From positions 1-64,000 of the forward strand of contig NZ_NGKC01000007.1 in the NCBI RefSeq assembly GCF_003987655.1: 64,000 bases of DNA, given 5' to 3'. The position numbers and the translations under genes are program-made. This document shows positions 20,382 through 28,550 of the stretch, piece after piece. Source of the DNA: Vagococcus acidifermentans. GTDB taxonomy: Bacteria; Bacillota; Bacilli; Lactobacillales; Vagococcaceae. The notes beneath the pieces were generated by a model. It was given only the letters and a program-made list of their open reading frames with translations. It was not told the origin of the DNA and made no database searches. The first letter of the stretch is position 1. Every line of letters starts with the position of its first letter.

Positions 20382-21077
20382 CTATAGTTTTTCAAAAAAA
20401 TCTTCCGCTGAACCGGTAACCATGAGATGCGGTTCAAACAAATAAATCGGTTCACGGTTAACGACCACAACAGGCACGTCCGGCCGTTTGTATTGAATCA
20501 ATGTACTGAACGGAACAACTTGAAAACTGGTACCCGCAATCATCACCAGCTCTGCCTCCGTCATCATCTGGACTGAACGGCTGATTGCCTCTTGTGACAG
20601 CCCTTCCTCGTACAAGACGACATTCGGGCGGACAAGACCGCCGCACTCGTGATGCCAGTAGCTCTCCAAATATTCCTCAACCGGCACAGACGCCCCGCAA
20701 GACGTGCAGTAGCAGTCATATAAATTTCCGTGAAAATCGACCACATTAGTACTGCCCGCTTTATGATGCAGCTGGTCGATGTTTTGTGTGATGATATTAA
20801 CTGTTTTATCTGCTTCCAGCTGCTTCAACTTTCTGTGAATGACATTCGGCTCGGCCTCAGGATGGTACAATGATTTATTGAAATTATAAAATTTATCCGG
20901 TTCAGTCATCAGACATGTATGACTCAACAAATATTCGGGATTTTCCAGACCGTGATACACGCCTGTCAGGGATCGGTAATCCGGTATACCTGACGGAGTG
21001 GAAACCCCTGCACCGGTCAACACCGTCAGCACTTCTGCTTCATGAATCAACTGACGCGCTTTTTCAACATCCGACAT
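20382..21077 (-). CDS. cobB: NAD-dependent protein deacylase (Sir2 family)
   Basis: The 231-residue product removes acyl groups from lysine with NAD+. It shows GAGVSTPSGIPDYRS (NAD binding, about 22-36), TQNIDQLHHKAG and the catalytic VVDFHGNLYDC. The zinc knuckle reads CTSCG and then HHECGG, so one of the usual four Cys ligands appears to be His. I chose ATG at 21077, which follows AAGGGGG; the frame extends upstream to 21110 but overlaps the EamA gene. It lies 22 bp downstream of that transporter and before chorismate mutase. Confidence 0.93.
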   Translation of the reverse strand: MSDVEKARQLIHEAEVLTVLTGAGVSTPSGIPDYRSLTGVYHGLENPEYLLSHTCLMTEPDKFYNFNKSLYHPEAEPNVIHRKLKQLEADKTVNIITQNIDQLHHKAGSTNVVDFHGNLYDCYCTSCGASVPVEEYLESYWHHECGGLVRPNVVLYEEGLSQEAISRSVQMMTEAELVMIAGTSFQVVPFSTLIQYKRPDVPVVVVNREPIYLFEPHLMVTGSAEDFFEKL

Positions 21078-21099
21078 GATGAATCCCCCTTCTTCTTTG

Positions 21100-22008
21100 C
21101 TACCCGTCATAAAAACCTAACACAGCGATTGCGATAATGATTGCGGCAACAACAAGATATTGCTTGACCGACAATTTTTCCTTTAAAAAAATACGCGACA
21201 GTATCACCGAAACAATACTATAAGAAGAAATCATCGGTGCCACCACAATCGCATTCGTTGCAATCGCCCCGACATAGAAAAATTGACCAAATGTTTCAAA
21301 ACAAGCTGCCAGTCCCTTTGCACGTTCGCTGAAAATGCGGATGCGCTCTTTTTTTACAACTGCCAGATACAGCCAGACCAGTAAGCCGACCATCAAAAAG
21401 GTCAGTTCATAACTGATATTCCCCTGATCCTCGGACAAAAGCTGGCGGTATTCAAGATAATAGCCGTCAAGAAACGTCCCTACACCATCAATGATACAAT
21501 ATAATATCGGAAAAACAATAGCAATTGCACTCAGCCTGTACTTTTTGTAATGCACCTTGTCAGCTGCCGTCAGTTCTTTGTCGGCCTCCTGTTTTTCAAA
21601 CAGCGACAACAAAACGATGCCTGCCGAAATGACACCGACGGCCGCAAACTGAACCGGCGACATTGAGCTGTTTAAAAAGAAATACGTCATCAGCGCCGAT
21701 ACCGCACCCGACGAGTTGCTGATCGGCGAAGCAATCGACAATTCGATATAACGCAGACCGACATAGCCCAATGTCATGGATAAAATATACATCGCCGACA
21801 CTGGTAAATACACGATGAGATTGTGCCAGTCATAGCGGACACCTTTAACCATGAAATAATAGACAAAGACGTGCAGGCCCATGACCAGACCGACCATCAC
21901 CACCGTTTTAGCAGCGCTATAACGGTCCCGTTCATTATTTCCTATCTTATAAAACAAATCTGCTGTCCCCCACGACAGCGTCGCAACCAATGCTGATATA
22001 AACCACAT
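21100..22008 (-). CDS. EamA/DMT-family transporter
   Basis: The 302-residue product has ten predicted transmembrane segments in two five-helix halves, the layout of the drug/metabolite superfamily, beginning MWFISALVATLSWGTADLFYK and with SPISNSSGAVSALMTYFFL in the first repeat. Members export or import metabolites; the substrate is unknown here. It heads a probable three-gene operon with the sirtuin and chorismate mutase genes, which says little about its cargo. Confidence 0.85.
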   Translation of the reverse strand: MWFISALVATLSWGTADLFYKIGNNERDRYSAAKTVVMVGLVMGLHVFVYYFMVKGVRYDWHNLIVYLPVSAMYILSMTLGYVGLRYIELSIASPISNSSGAVSALMTYFFLNSSMSPVQFAAVGVISAGIVLLSLFEKQEADKELTAADKVHYKKYRLSAIAIVFPILYCIIDGVGTFLDGYYLEYRQLLSEDQGNISYELTFLMVGLLVWLYLAVVKKERIRIFSERAKGLAACFETFGQFFYVGAIATNAIVVAPMISSYSIVSVILSRIFLKEKLSVKQYLVVAAIIIAIAVLGFYDG

Positions 22009-22091
22009 ATGTTCGATGACTCCTTTTTTAAAAAAATAATTACCTAAGTAACTTAACCTAAAACCGCTCTTTCGTCAATGCAAAAAAAGAC

Positions 22092-22120
22092 ATGACTTTA
22101 CAAAGAGAACATGTTACAAT
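22092..22120 (+). promoter_or_regulatory. Promoter of the lysine-riboswitch operon
   Basis: A -35 ATGACT (22092-22097), 17-bp spacer and -10 TACAAT (22115-22120) lie about 30 bp upstream of the riboswitch aptamer. Confidence 0.6.
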
Positions 22121-22151
22121 AGGTGACACTAAAGAACAACAAATGAATATC

Positions 22152-22317
22152 AATCTAGAGGTTGCGATGAACTAAGACGGCTAGTCGAGTATGAGGGTAC
22201 TGTGAAACTGGCCAGAGGAGACATCGCCGAAATGACTGCCGGCCTCACCGACAGTTGTTGGGGTAAAGGTGAATAACTTTTACACTGTCTCAGTTTCAAC
22301 TGAGTTGCGCTACGATT
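22152..22317 (+). ncRNA. Lysine riboswitch aptamer (L-box)
   Basis: The leader has the conserved L-box order: AGAGGTTGCG after the 5' strand of P1, TATGAGGGTACTGTGAAACTG, GCCGAAATGACTG, TTGTTGGGG and a final CACTGTCTCAGTTTC hairpin. P1 is closed by AATCTAG (22152-22158) with CTACGATT (22310-22317). It precedes an intrinsic terminator and an amino-acid ABC importer. The known mechanism is that bound lysine favours termination, so the importer is made when lysine is scarce. The assignment is by eye against the family pattern. Confidence 0.85.
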
Positions 22318-22345
22318 AATGAATGATAGACTTTGTCCATTCAGC

Positions 22346-22381
22346 AAGAAGCAGCCTCTTTCATTGGTTGCTTCTTTTTTA
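22346..22381 (+). terminator. Riboswitch-controlled attenuator terminator
   Basis: AAGAAGCAGCC (22346-22356) pairs with GGTTGCTTCTT (22366-22376) and is followed by a T-run, 23 bp before the transporter start codon. It is the expected expression platform of the lysine riboswitch. Confidence 0.8.
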
Positions 22382-22403
22382 TTACATCAAAGGAGAGTTT
22401 ATC

Positions 22404-24005
22404 ATGAAAACAAACAAAACAAACAGCTACCGGCTTTTTGTACTGTGGCTGGGACTGATGCTTCTTGGCATCATAACACCAGACACTGCCTATGCCGCAC
22501 AAAACCAATTCCGCGTCGGAATGGAAGCGGGGTACCCGCCGTTCAACTGGACCCAGACCGACCAGACCAACGGTGCAGTACCCATCGAAGGCTCCCGGGA
22601 GTTTGCCGGCGGCTACGATGTCGAGATTGCCAAACGCGTGGCGGACGGACTGGGCAAAGAGCTGGTCATCGTCAAAACTGAATGGGACGGACTGGCACCG
22701 GCGCTGACTTCCGGCAAAATCGACGCCATCATTGCCGGCATGTCGCCGACTGAAGAACGAAAGAAAACCATTGATTTTACCGATACATACTACCGCTCGC
22801 ACCTGGTAATGCTGGTGAAAAAAGGCAGTGCCTTTGAACAGGCCTCTCAACTGGCCGATTTTAAACACGCCCGTATCACCGGACAGTTAAATACGTTCCA
22901 CTACTCAGTCATTGACCAGATTCCCGATGCGGACCAGCAAACGGCTATGGATAACTTTCCCGCCATGCGTGTCGCCCTCGAATCCGGCAAAATCGACGGC
23001 TACGTGACCGAGCGGCCTGAAGGAGTCACTGCCGAAAAACTGAATCCCAATTTTAAAATGATCGAGTTTGCAGAAGGCAGCGGTTTTGAAACATCTGATG
23101 AAGACACAGCCATCGCCATTGGTCTGCGTCAAGATGACCCTGCTAAAGAAGAAATCAATGCCATTCTCGCCGATATTTCTGAAGATAAGCGCACCGCTAT
23201 TATGGATGAGGCCACAGAAAGTCAGCTGGAGAGCGATAAACAGGAAATCTGGGTCGTTAAAATCGTGAAAGAAAACGGCATGATGTTCATCCGCGGCGCC
23301 GGTATGACCCTGCTCATCTCTCTAATCGGCACAGTCGTCGGCACATTTATCGGCATGGCAATCGGTATTTTCAGAACGATTCCGCAGCCGAAAAAAGCTG
23401 TGAAACGCACACTGTTCAAGCTGCTCAACACCTTTTTCAGCATTTATATTGAGATTTTCAGAGGCACGCCGATGATTGTTCAGGCAATGGTTATTTATTA
23501 CGGCTCGGCACAGGCATTCAATATTGATGTCGATCCATTGGCAGCTGCTCTGTTCATCGTTTCGATCAACACCGGTGCCTACATGACGGAAATCGTCCGC
23601 GGCGGTATCTTTGCAGTCGATAAAGGCCAGTTCGAAGCCGCCGAAGCCATCGGCATGACCCACTTCCAGGCCATGCGGAATGTGATTATCCCGCAAGTCG
23701 TCCGCAATATTTTACCGGCAACCGGTAATGAATTTGTCATCAATATCAAAGACACGTCCGTTTTGAACGTTATCGCCGTGTCGGAATTATTCTTTCAGGC
23801 AAAAACTGTCGCGGGCAGCAATTTCCGGTTCTTTGATACCTTTTTCGTGGCCTGTGTCATTTACTTTGTCATGACGTTTACAGTGACACGTATCCTGCGT
23901 TACCTTGAAAAACGGATGGACGGTACGGAATACTACGCACCTTATGCCAACCAGATGCAAGTGCAGCAGCCTGAAGCCATGCTCAAACAGAAAGGGGAAC
24001 ATTAA
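22404..24005 (+). CDS. Amino-acid ABC importer, fused substrate-binding protein and permease
   Basis: The 533-residue product joins a signal peptide (about 1-30, ending TAYAA), a type-3 periplasmic-binding domain (about 33-270, [12 protein letters not shown] to the middle), and a His/Glu/Gln-type permease domain (about 290-510) with the EAA loop [24 protein letters not shown]-permease fusions of this kind are common in Lactobacillales. ATG at 22404 follows AAAGGAGAG; the longer frame from 22323 would run through the terminator. The lysine riboswitch in front indicates lysine, or another basic residue, as substrate; the family alone would suggest Gln/Glu/Arg. Confidence 0.93.
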   Translation: MKTNKTNSYRLFVLWLGLMLLGIITPDTAYAAQNQFRVGMEAGYPPFNWTQTDQTNGAVPIEGSREFAGGYDVEIAKRVADGLGKELVIVKTEWDGLAPALTSGKIDAIIAGMSPTEERKKTIDFTDTYYRSHLVMLVKKGSAFEQASQLADFKHARITGQLNTFHYSVIDQIPDADQQTAMDNFPAMRVALESGKIDGYVTERPEGVTAEKLNPNFKMIEFAEGSGFETSDEDTAIAIGLRQDDPAKEEINAILADISEDKRTAIMDEATESQLESDKQEIWVVKIVKENGMMFIRGAGMTLLISLIGTVVGTFIGMAIGIFRTIPQPKKAVKRTLFKLLNTFFSIYIEIFRGTPMIVQAMVIYYGSAQAFNIDVDPLAAALFIVSINTGAYMTEIVRGGIFAVDKGQFEAAEAIGMTHFQAMRNVIIPQVVRNILPATGNEFVINIKDTSVLNVIAVSELFFQAKTVAGSNFRFFDTFFVACVIYFVMTFTVTRILRYLEKRMDGTEYYAPYANQMQVQQPEAMLKQKGEH

Positions 24006-24007
24006 TC

Positions 24008-24748
24008 ATGAATGAATTGATTCAAATCCGGCACCTGCAAAAAAGTTTCGGCAATCACGCTGTCCTGAAAGACATCAACCTTTCTGTAAAGGACGGCGAA
24101 GTGCTGACAATCATCGGTTCATCCGGCTCAGGTAAATCAACACTGCTCCGCTGCATCAATCTGCTGGAGACACCCACTGGCGGAGAGATCCTGTTTCGCG
24201 GCGACAATATTTTGTCTGACGACTATTCTCTGCCGGCATACCGGGCACACGTCGGCATGGTTTTTCAACAGTTCAACCTGTTTGAAAATCACAACGTCCT
24301 GACAAACTGTACCGTCGGGCAAGTGAAAGTCCTAAAACGCTCGCGGGAAGAGGCGGAAAAAATCGCCTTGGAAAATCTGGATAAAGTCGGCATGAAACAA
24401 TTCGCCTCCGCCAAACCGTCACAGCTTTCCGGCGGACAAAAACAGCGGGTCGCCATTGCCCGGGCCATCTCGATGGACCCTGACGTCATGCTCTTTGATG
24501 AACCGACATCCGCACTCGACCCGGAAATGGTCGGAGAAGTTCTGAAAACCATGCGCTCATTGGCTCACACAGGTTTGACGATGATTATCGTCACTCACGA
24601 AATGAAATTCGCAGAAGATGTTTCTGACCGCGTCATTTTCATGGATCAAGGCGTCGTCGCCGAGGAAGGCACGCCGGAAGAGATTTTTCATCACCCGAAA
24701 GAAGAACGGACAAACATATTTCTACAGCGTATTTTAGAAGATAAATAA
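24008..24748 (+). CDS. Amino-acid ABC importer, ATP-binding protein
   Basis: The 246-residue ATPase powers the importer encoded 2 bp upstream. It has Walker [10 protein letters not shown] (about 38-46), the Q-loop [14 protein letters not shown], signature [10 protein letters not shown], Walker [14 protein letters not shown] and the switch His in IIVTHEMKF. It is full length for the GlnQ/HisP family. Expression is expected to follow the lysine riboswitch because the two genes form one transcript ending at the 24751 hairpin. Confidence 0.95.
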   Translation: MNELIQIRHLQKSFGNHAVLKDINLSVKDGEVLTIIGSSGSGKSTLLRCINLLETPTGGEILFRGDNILSDDYSLPAYRAHVGMVFQQFNLFENHNVLTNCTVGQVKVLKRSREEAEKIALENLDKVGMKQFASAKPSQLSGGQKQRVAIARAISMDPDVMLFDEPTSALDPEMVGEVLKTMRSLAHTGLTMIIVTHEMKFAEDVSDRVIFMDQGVVAEEGTPEEIFHHPKEERTNIFLQRILEDK

Positions 24749-24750
24749 TA

Positions 24751-24795
24751 AAAAAGGACATGTGGATAACAGCGTGTTATCCACATGTCCTTTTT
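24751..24795 (+). terminator. Perfect 20-bp hairpin terminator containing two DnaA boxes
   Basis: Positions 24751-24770 pair perfectly with 24776-24795, with A5 and T5 ends, so it can terminate in both directions. Each arm holds a consensus DnaA box (TGTGGATAA at 24761-24769 and TTATCCACA at 24777-24785). It ends the amino-acid transporter operon. Confidence 0.9.
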
Positions 24796-24938
24796 ACACA
24801 ACTCCAGTCCTTATTTTCCGCCGTTTTCAAAAGTTATCCCCAATGTCCACAGAGTTTTCCACAGATTTTCTGTGAATTACTCCCATTTTTCCATAGGTAA
24901 CGGGGATAACCTTTGTGTTTTTCAACTGTTTATCCACA
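24761..24938. promoter_or_regulatory. Cluster of DnaA boxes
   Basis: Three perfect TTATCCACA boxes lie at 24761-24769 (minus), 24777-24785 (plus) and 24930-24938 (plus). One-mismatch boxes lie at 24834-24842 (TTATCCCCA) and 24855-24863 (TTTTCCACA), and weaker matches at 24843-24851, 24871-24879, 24887-24895 and 24901-24909. All fall in the 200-bp gap between two convergent genes with no replication genes nearby. This looks like a DnaA-titrating or reactivating cluster of the kind described outside oriC in B. subtilis; the role is inference. Confidence 0.7.
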
Positions 24939-24946
24939 AAATCCTA

Positions 24947-25744
24947 TCAGCCGATCAGATGCCATAAGTTCATCATGTTGATAACTAACACCACCACACA
25001 AATAAGCAAATAGATGATTTCCACTTGGGCATCTGACAGATACTGGCTGAGACGCGTGCCGATAATACCGCCCACAATCGCCGCAGGAATGATGAACCAC
25101 ACAATACCAGTGTCCTCAAGCACTACAGTGCGGGCAGCAAACACATCCGCACCAATCGTCGCCAGCTTCAGCAACTGCGAACTGAAAATCGTCACGATGG
25201 AATACATCGTGCTCACCTTAATATCCACACCAAACGCAAAGAGGAACAGCGCAACGTTCATCGGACCGCCGCCAATCCCCATGAATGACGACAAGAGGCC
25301 CAGCGACAGCGAAGCAAAAAAATACCAGTGATTCCGGCTCAGGTGAAGGGACACGTGCTTAAACCGAAACGTGTAGACAATCGACACAAACAACAGCACA
25401 ATCGTCGTTGCGATTTGAATGCCGCTTGCCGACTGCTCGCCCAGGCTGCCGACCAAATAAGACAGCCACATCTTGCCCGCAATTCCGCCGATACCCGCCC
25501 CCACTGCTATAAACAGCAGCCGCCGGGAAAAAGCCAGCGCACCGGTTTTCAACTGCCGGCCTGTGGATACAATCGACGTTGTGAACACAGCCACGGTGGA
25601 AAAGAAGTCGATGGTCGCCATCGAATGAACCTGCAAACTGTCCATCAGCGGCTTGATGATGACACCTCCACCCATGCCGGATATGACCCCTACCAAATTA
25701 GCCAGCCCGACAATCAATACGTATAAAACAATATAACCAAACAT
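24947..25744 (-). CDS. TSUP/TauE-SafE family membrane exporter
   Basis: The 265-residue product has about eight hydrophobic segments in two halves, each with the family glycine pattern (GVISGMGGGVIIKPL near the N terminus and LSSFMGIGGGPMNVAL near residue 150). TSUP proteins move sulfite, sulfoacetate or other small organosulfur anions; the substrate cannot be assigned. AAAGGA precedes ATG at 25744. It stands alone, convergent with the amino-acid transporter. Confidence 0.88.
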   Translation of the reverse strand: MFGYIVLYVLIVGLANLVGVISGMGGGVIIKPLMDSLQVHSMATIDFFSTVAVFTTSIVSTGRQLKTGALAFSRRLLFIAVGAGIGGIAGKMWLSYLVGSLGEQSASGIQIATTIVLLFVSIVYTFRFKHVSLHLSRNHWYFFASLSLGLLSSFMGIGGGPMNVALFLFAFGVDIKVSTMYSIVTIFSSQLLKLATIGADVFAARTVVLEDTGIVWFIIPAAIVGGIIGTRLSQYLSDAQVEIIYLLICVVVLVINMMNLWHLIG

Positions 25745-25894
25745 AGCATCTATCCTTTAATCTTTCTGTCACTCTTTATTTTAGCACGTTTTAGGCATTA
25801 ACCAAGACAGTAGTGAAGACATCTTCACAAACCAGTATGACTTTTTTAGGAGACATCCCCTTATAATCAACGGAAATCATACAATAATTTCCCA

Positions 25895-25923
25895 TTGACC
25901 TTGGAAGTAAAAAACGATACAAT
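25895..25923 (+). promoter_or_regulatory. tRNA-Thr promoter
   Basis: TTGACC (25895-25900), 17-bp spacer and TACAAT (25918-25923) lie 23 bp before the tRNA. Confidence 0.75.
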
Positions 25924-25946
25924 AGATTTCGGATGATTTTTAACCA

Positions 25947-26019
25947 GCTTGGATAGCTCAGTCGGTAGAGCAACGCACTCGTAATGCGTAGGTCGCAAGT
26001 TCGATTCTTGTTCCAAGCA
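25947..26019 (+). tRNA. tRNA-Thr (anticodon CGT)
   Basis: The 73-nt cloverleaf can be drawn by hand: acceptor GCTTGGA/TCCAAGC, D arm with AGCTCAGTCGGTAGAGCA, anticodon stem ACGCA/TGCGT with loop CTCGTAA (anticodon CGT at 25980-25982), and T arm GCAAG-TTCGATT-CTTGT. The CCA end is not encoded. It is a single-gene unit with its own promoter and terminator. Confidence 0.96.
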
Positions 26020-26031
26020 TACTTTGTGATA

Positions 26032-26082
26032 TTGGTTTGACCTAGAGTCTGTTAACTAGGTCAAGCCAATTTTATTTTTTTA
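26032..26082 (+). terminator. tRNA-Thr terminator
   Basis: TTGGTTTGACCTAG (26032-26045) pairs with CTAGGTCAAGCCAA (26056-26069), followed by TTTTATTTTTTT. Confidence 0.9.
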
Positions 26083-26144
26083 AACTTTTATTTACAATAA
26101 CCTCATGATTTGATACTATAAACATACTAAAAGGAGGTTATTTG

Positions 26145-26804
26145 TTGCATTACGTTAAAAATTTTTTTATTGTTTTTGGTTTATTTGTTTTAAGTCAATT
26201 AAGTATGGTCGGGTTTGGTGTTACCCTTGCCCTCTCCAGTGAACCGCTGACAGGTTTCGGACTGATTGCCATGATTGTGTTTGTCTTACTGAATATCGCT
26301 TTAGTTGTCTGGCTTGCCAAAAAACTGAAACTGATAGATTTGGACATGTCATGGCTTACCCTCAAAAACGGATTGATTATTCTTGCTGGAACGATTTTGC
26401 TGCGCGTTATTGCAACTGTCTTTACACTGCTTATCCAGCAGTTCAGCGGACAAGAGATGAGTGCCAATGACCAGGTAATTAACAGCATGTTCAGCGGTGT
26501 CCATCCGCTTCTGCTTTTCCTATTGATTGCCGTTGCTGCGCCGATTATGGAAGAAATTGTATTCAGAGCGGGATTTATTGGCCTATTATTCAAAAAAATG
26601 CCGGTTGTCGGGATTATTTTAGGCAGTGCGTGTTTTGGTCTTATCCACACCGCAACAGATATTCTCCAGTTTACATTATATGCGCTCATGGGGCTGGTTA
26701 TGGCGCTCGCTTATTATAAAACAAAGAAATTGGAAGTCTCGATCATGATTCATTTCCTCAATAACGCGATTGCCGCCATCGCCATGATTGCCATGTCGGT
26801 ATAA
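26145..26804 (+). CDS. CPBP intramembrane metalloprotease
   Basis: The 219-residue polytopic protein carries the CPBP (Abi/CAAX protease) motifs: EEIVFR (about 140-145), FGLIHT and HFLNNA near the end. Such proteases act inside the membrane; in lactic acid bacteria some give self-immunity to bacteriocins and others have housekeeping roles. No bacteriocin gene is near. The start is a TTG; I prefer the one at 26145 (7 nt after AAGGAGG) over the adjacent TTG at 26142. Confidence 0.9.
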   Translation: MHYVKNFFIVFGLFVLSQLSMVGFGVTLALSSEPLTGFGLIAMIVFVLLNIALVVWLAKKLKLIDLDMSWLTLKNGLIILAGTILLRVIATVFTLLIQQFSGQEMSANDQVINSMFSGVHPLLLFLLIAVAAPIMEEIVFRAGFIGLLFKKMPVVGIILGSACFGLIHTATDILQFTLYALMGLVMALAYYKTKKLEVSIMIHFLNNAIAAIAMIAMSV

Positions 26805-26987
26805 TCGTATAAAAAAGTTTCGACTCTTTTTTTAATACACTGCTTTAACCAACACGACAGCTGACCTCCCGCAGCAAGCACCTGCTCCACGATTCAGCGG
26901 ATGATTCGTTTGTCAATCGGCCGCCGCCTTTTGCTCCCATGACAACTCCTCACAGCTTCATTCATACGGAAAAAAGAGGGAAAAACC

Positions 26988-27140
26988 ATGAGTTATTTCT
27001 TGAATCTCGTTGGATTGCTTTTTTGGCTGGCAGGTGTCGTAGTGTTCTATTTTGTCATAAAAGCGGCCGTAAAAAATGGTATAAACGAATCAAACTTATT
27101 CAAACATTACAATAAACAAGATGAGGAAGGAAGCGATTAG
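26988..27140 (+). CDS. Small single-pass membrane protein (50 aa)
   Basis: The frame encodes 50 residues: one hydrophobic helix (about 7-27, LVGLLFWLAGVVVFYFVIK) followed by a charged tail ending DEEGSD. AGAGGG lies 7 nt before the ATG, and the stop codon is embedded in a strong terminator stem, which supports a real gene. I do not recognise a function. Confidence 0.72.
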   Translation: MSYFLNLVGLLFWLAGVVVFYFVIKAAVKNGINESNLFKHYNKQDEEGSD

Positions 27141-27157
27141 CCGCTTCCTTTTTTTCG
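27127..27157 (+). terminator. Terminator overlapping the stop of the small membrane protein gene
   Basis: AAGGAAGCG (27127-27135) pairs with CGCTTCCTT (27142-27150) and is followed by T6. The TAG stop lies in the loop. Confidence 0.85.
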
Positions 27158-27185
27158 TGGACGTGACAAATCAACGGTTACCTGC

Positions 27186-27214
27186 TTTACAAAGCAAACG
27201 TATGTTTGTATAAT
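27186..27214 (+). promoter_or_regulatory. Promoter of the SOS-like two-gene operon
   Basis: TTTACA (27186-27191), a 17-bp spacer and a perfect TATAAT (27209-27214). The spacer holds the LexA-like palindrome, so a bound repressor would block RNA polymerase. Confidence 0.75.
27195..27208. promoter_or_regulatory. LexA/SOS-box-like operator
   Basis: CAAACGTATGTTTG is an inverted repeat of CAAAC/GTTTG around GTAT. It differs from the Gram-positive LexA consensus CGAACNNNNGTTCG by one symmetric change per arm. It fills the promoter spacer. The downstream YolD-like gene belongs to a family usually found in SOS operons, which supports the call. Confidence 0.6.
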
Positions 27215-27236
27215 GAAAGCAAGGAGTGTGATTATC

Positions 27237-27509
27237 ATGAAACGGAATTATGTTGGCATTGTCGATAAAATCAAATTGATTTCTTCCTTTCCTGATATGC
27301 TGGTGAGGTTCACTTTGATGACGCACAACGAAACAATCAACTGCCTTGCTTCGGACAGACAGCTGGCAAATAAACTACTGTTTCTGGAGAACGGCAAAAC
27401 AGAAATTGCCCTGTTCGGTCATGCCAATCGGCGAGGACAGCTGGTCGTCGAAAAAATGATGGTCAGAAACCCGACATCGTTTGAGCGGGCTTATGTTATG
27501 GGGGCTTGA
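27237..27509 (+). CDS. Hypothetical protein, first gene of the SOS-like operon
   Basis: The 90-residue product is basic, without membrane helices or signal peptide. It looks like a small beta-rich domain (VGIVDKIKLISSFPD, LVRFTLMTHNETINCLA, TEIALFGHANRRGQLVVEKM). I do not recognise a named family, though small proteins of this size commonly sit next to YolD-like genes and UmuC-type polymerases in lactic acid bacteria. ATG at 27237 lies 10 nt after AAGGAG; the frame also opens upstream at 27213, inside the promoter. Its TGA overlaps the next start, indicating translational coupling. Confidence 0.75.
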   Translation: MKRNYVGIVDKIKLISSFPDMLVRFTLMTHNETINCLASDRQLANKLLFLENGKTEIALFGHANRRGQLVVEKMMVRNPTSFERAYVMGA

Positions 27510-27871
27510 TGATGCATTATTTGAACAGTGAATACCACGACCGGGGCATGATGAAATGGATGGGGTTCTATTTATCCGACCACACCGCCCATGTCGATTC
27601 GGAAACGGCACAGCGGAATACAATCATTCCTGTCAGGGAACAGATGTCCTTTGATGAGATTAGCGCTGTTATCAGCGAAGCTGTACTGAAAAACAAACAT
27701 GTCAATGTACAAGCCAATCAATCGGATCTTGAGCACCGGTTTAGTGACGACATCATCGGACCGGTCAGCGGATACGACCAGCGTCTGCTGTATGTCAAGG
27801 ACACCTGTATCGCATTCGAGGACATCCGCCACATCAAGCTGGTCGATACACAGTCTTGGATTGATTTTTAA
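27509..27871 (+). CDS. YolD-like protein
   Basis: The 120-residue product contains the YolD-like hallmark YHDRGMMKWMGFYLSDHT (about 8-25) followed by an acidic region and IAFEDIRHIKL near the end. YolD-like proteins are found beside Y-family DNA polymerases (UvrX/YqjW) in Firmicutes and are induced in the SOS response; their biochemical role is unclear. Here no polymerase gene is present. ATG at 27509 overlaps the upstream TGA; the ATG at 27512 is an equally good start. Confidence 0.75.
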   Translation: MMHYLNSEYHDRGMMKWMGFYLSDHTAHVDSETAQRNTIIPVREQMSFDEISAVISEAVLKNKHVNVQANQSDLEHRFSDDIIGPVSGYDQRLLYVKDTCIAFEDIRHIKLVDTQSWIDF

Positions 27872-27993
27872 AAAAGACAGACTCAAAATCATCGGCCGAC
27901 ACATGTCTTGTTATGAAACAGGCAGTGTCTATATATTGGTTTAGGATTGTGGTAAGATTGAGTTAACACTCATTTAAGAAAGGAATGTCCATC

Positions 27994-28464
27994 ATGCCGA
28001 TTGAAAACGTACGTGCCTTCTTTTCCAATTATGATTTAGCTGACAGAATCCAGGAATTTGATACATCTCTTGCAACAGCAGAAATGTCCGCCAACGCACT
28101 GGGATGTGAATTGAAGCAAATTGCCAAAACACTTTCTTTCCTGTTGAAAAAACAAGACAAAGCCATTCTGATTGTTGCTTCCGGAGATAAAAAAGTCGAT
28201 AATAAAAAATTTAAAGCCCATTTCAATGAACGCCCGCTGATGGTCCCGGCCGAAAGCGCCATGAATGTTATCGGACACGAGGTCGGTGCGATTTGCCCAT
28301 TTGTCATCAATGACGGCGTGGAAGTCTATCTGGATGATTCTATCAAGCGCGTCGACACCGTTTTTATCGCCTGCGGCAGCACCAGTGCTATCATTGAATT
28401 ATCGCTTGAAGAGCTTGAAACTTACTCCGGTTTTCTCGGATGGGTTGATGTCTGCAAAGATTAA
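27994..28464 (+). CDS. YbaK/EbsC-family aminoacyl-tRNA deacylase
   Basis: The 156-residue product matches the YbaK/ProX editing fold: it hydrolyses mischarged Cys- or Ala-tRNA(Pro) in trans. Visible signatures are KTLSFLLKKQDKAILIVASGDKKVD with the catalytic Lys region, GHEVGAICPFV and VFIACGSTSAIIEL. ATG at 27994 is chosen because AAAGGA stands 9 nt upstream; the ATG at 27985 directly abuts that site. Single gene, no clear partner. Confidence 0.9.
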   Translation: MPIENVRAFFSNYDLADRIQEFDTSLATAEMSANALGCELKQIAKTLSFLLKKQDKAILIVASGDKKVDNKKFKAHFNERPLMVPAESAMNVIGHEVGAICPFVINDGVEVYLDDSIKRVDTVFIACGSTSAIIELSLEELETYSGFLGWVDVCKD

Positions 28465-28550
28465 ATCTGCTGAACGGCAGATGTTTTGCGTAAAAAATGC
28501 CCGATTTTTGATGATAGTGTGATATGATAAGCTTGAAGGAGGCGCTTACA

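Noticed and set aside
25947-26019. tRNA-Thr as attachment site of an integrated element.
   Set aside because: No integrase gene follows and no repeat of the tRNA 3' end was seen nearby.
26805-26987. A minus-strand frame starting at 26940 after GAGGAG (MGAKGGGRLTNES...), with another frame reading RRRPIDKRIIR and IVEQVLAAGGQLS.
   Set aside because: Short, broken by stops and without recognisable homology; it may be a degraded gene but cannot be supported from 180 bp.
28466-28484. ATCTGC/GCAGAT hairpin after the YbaK gene as a terminator.
   Set aside because: Only a 6-bp stem with a weak T tail; not convincing.
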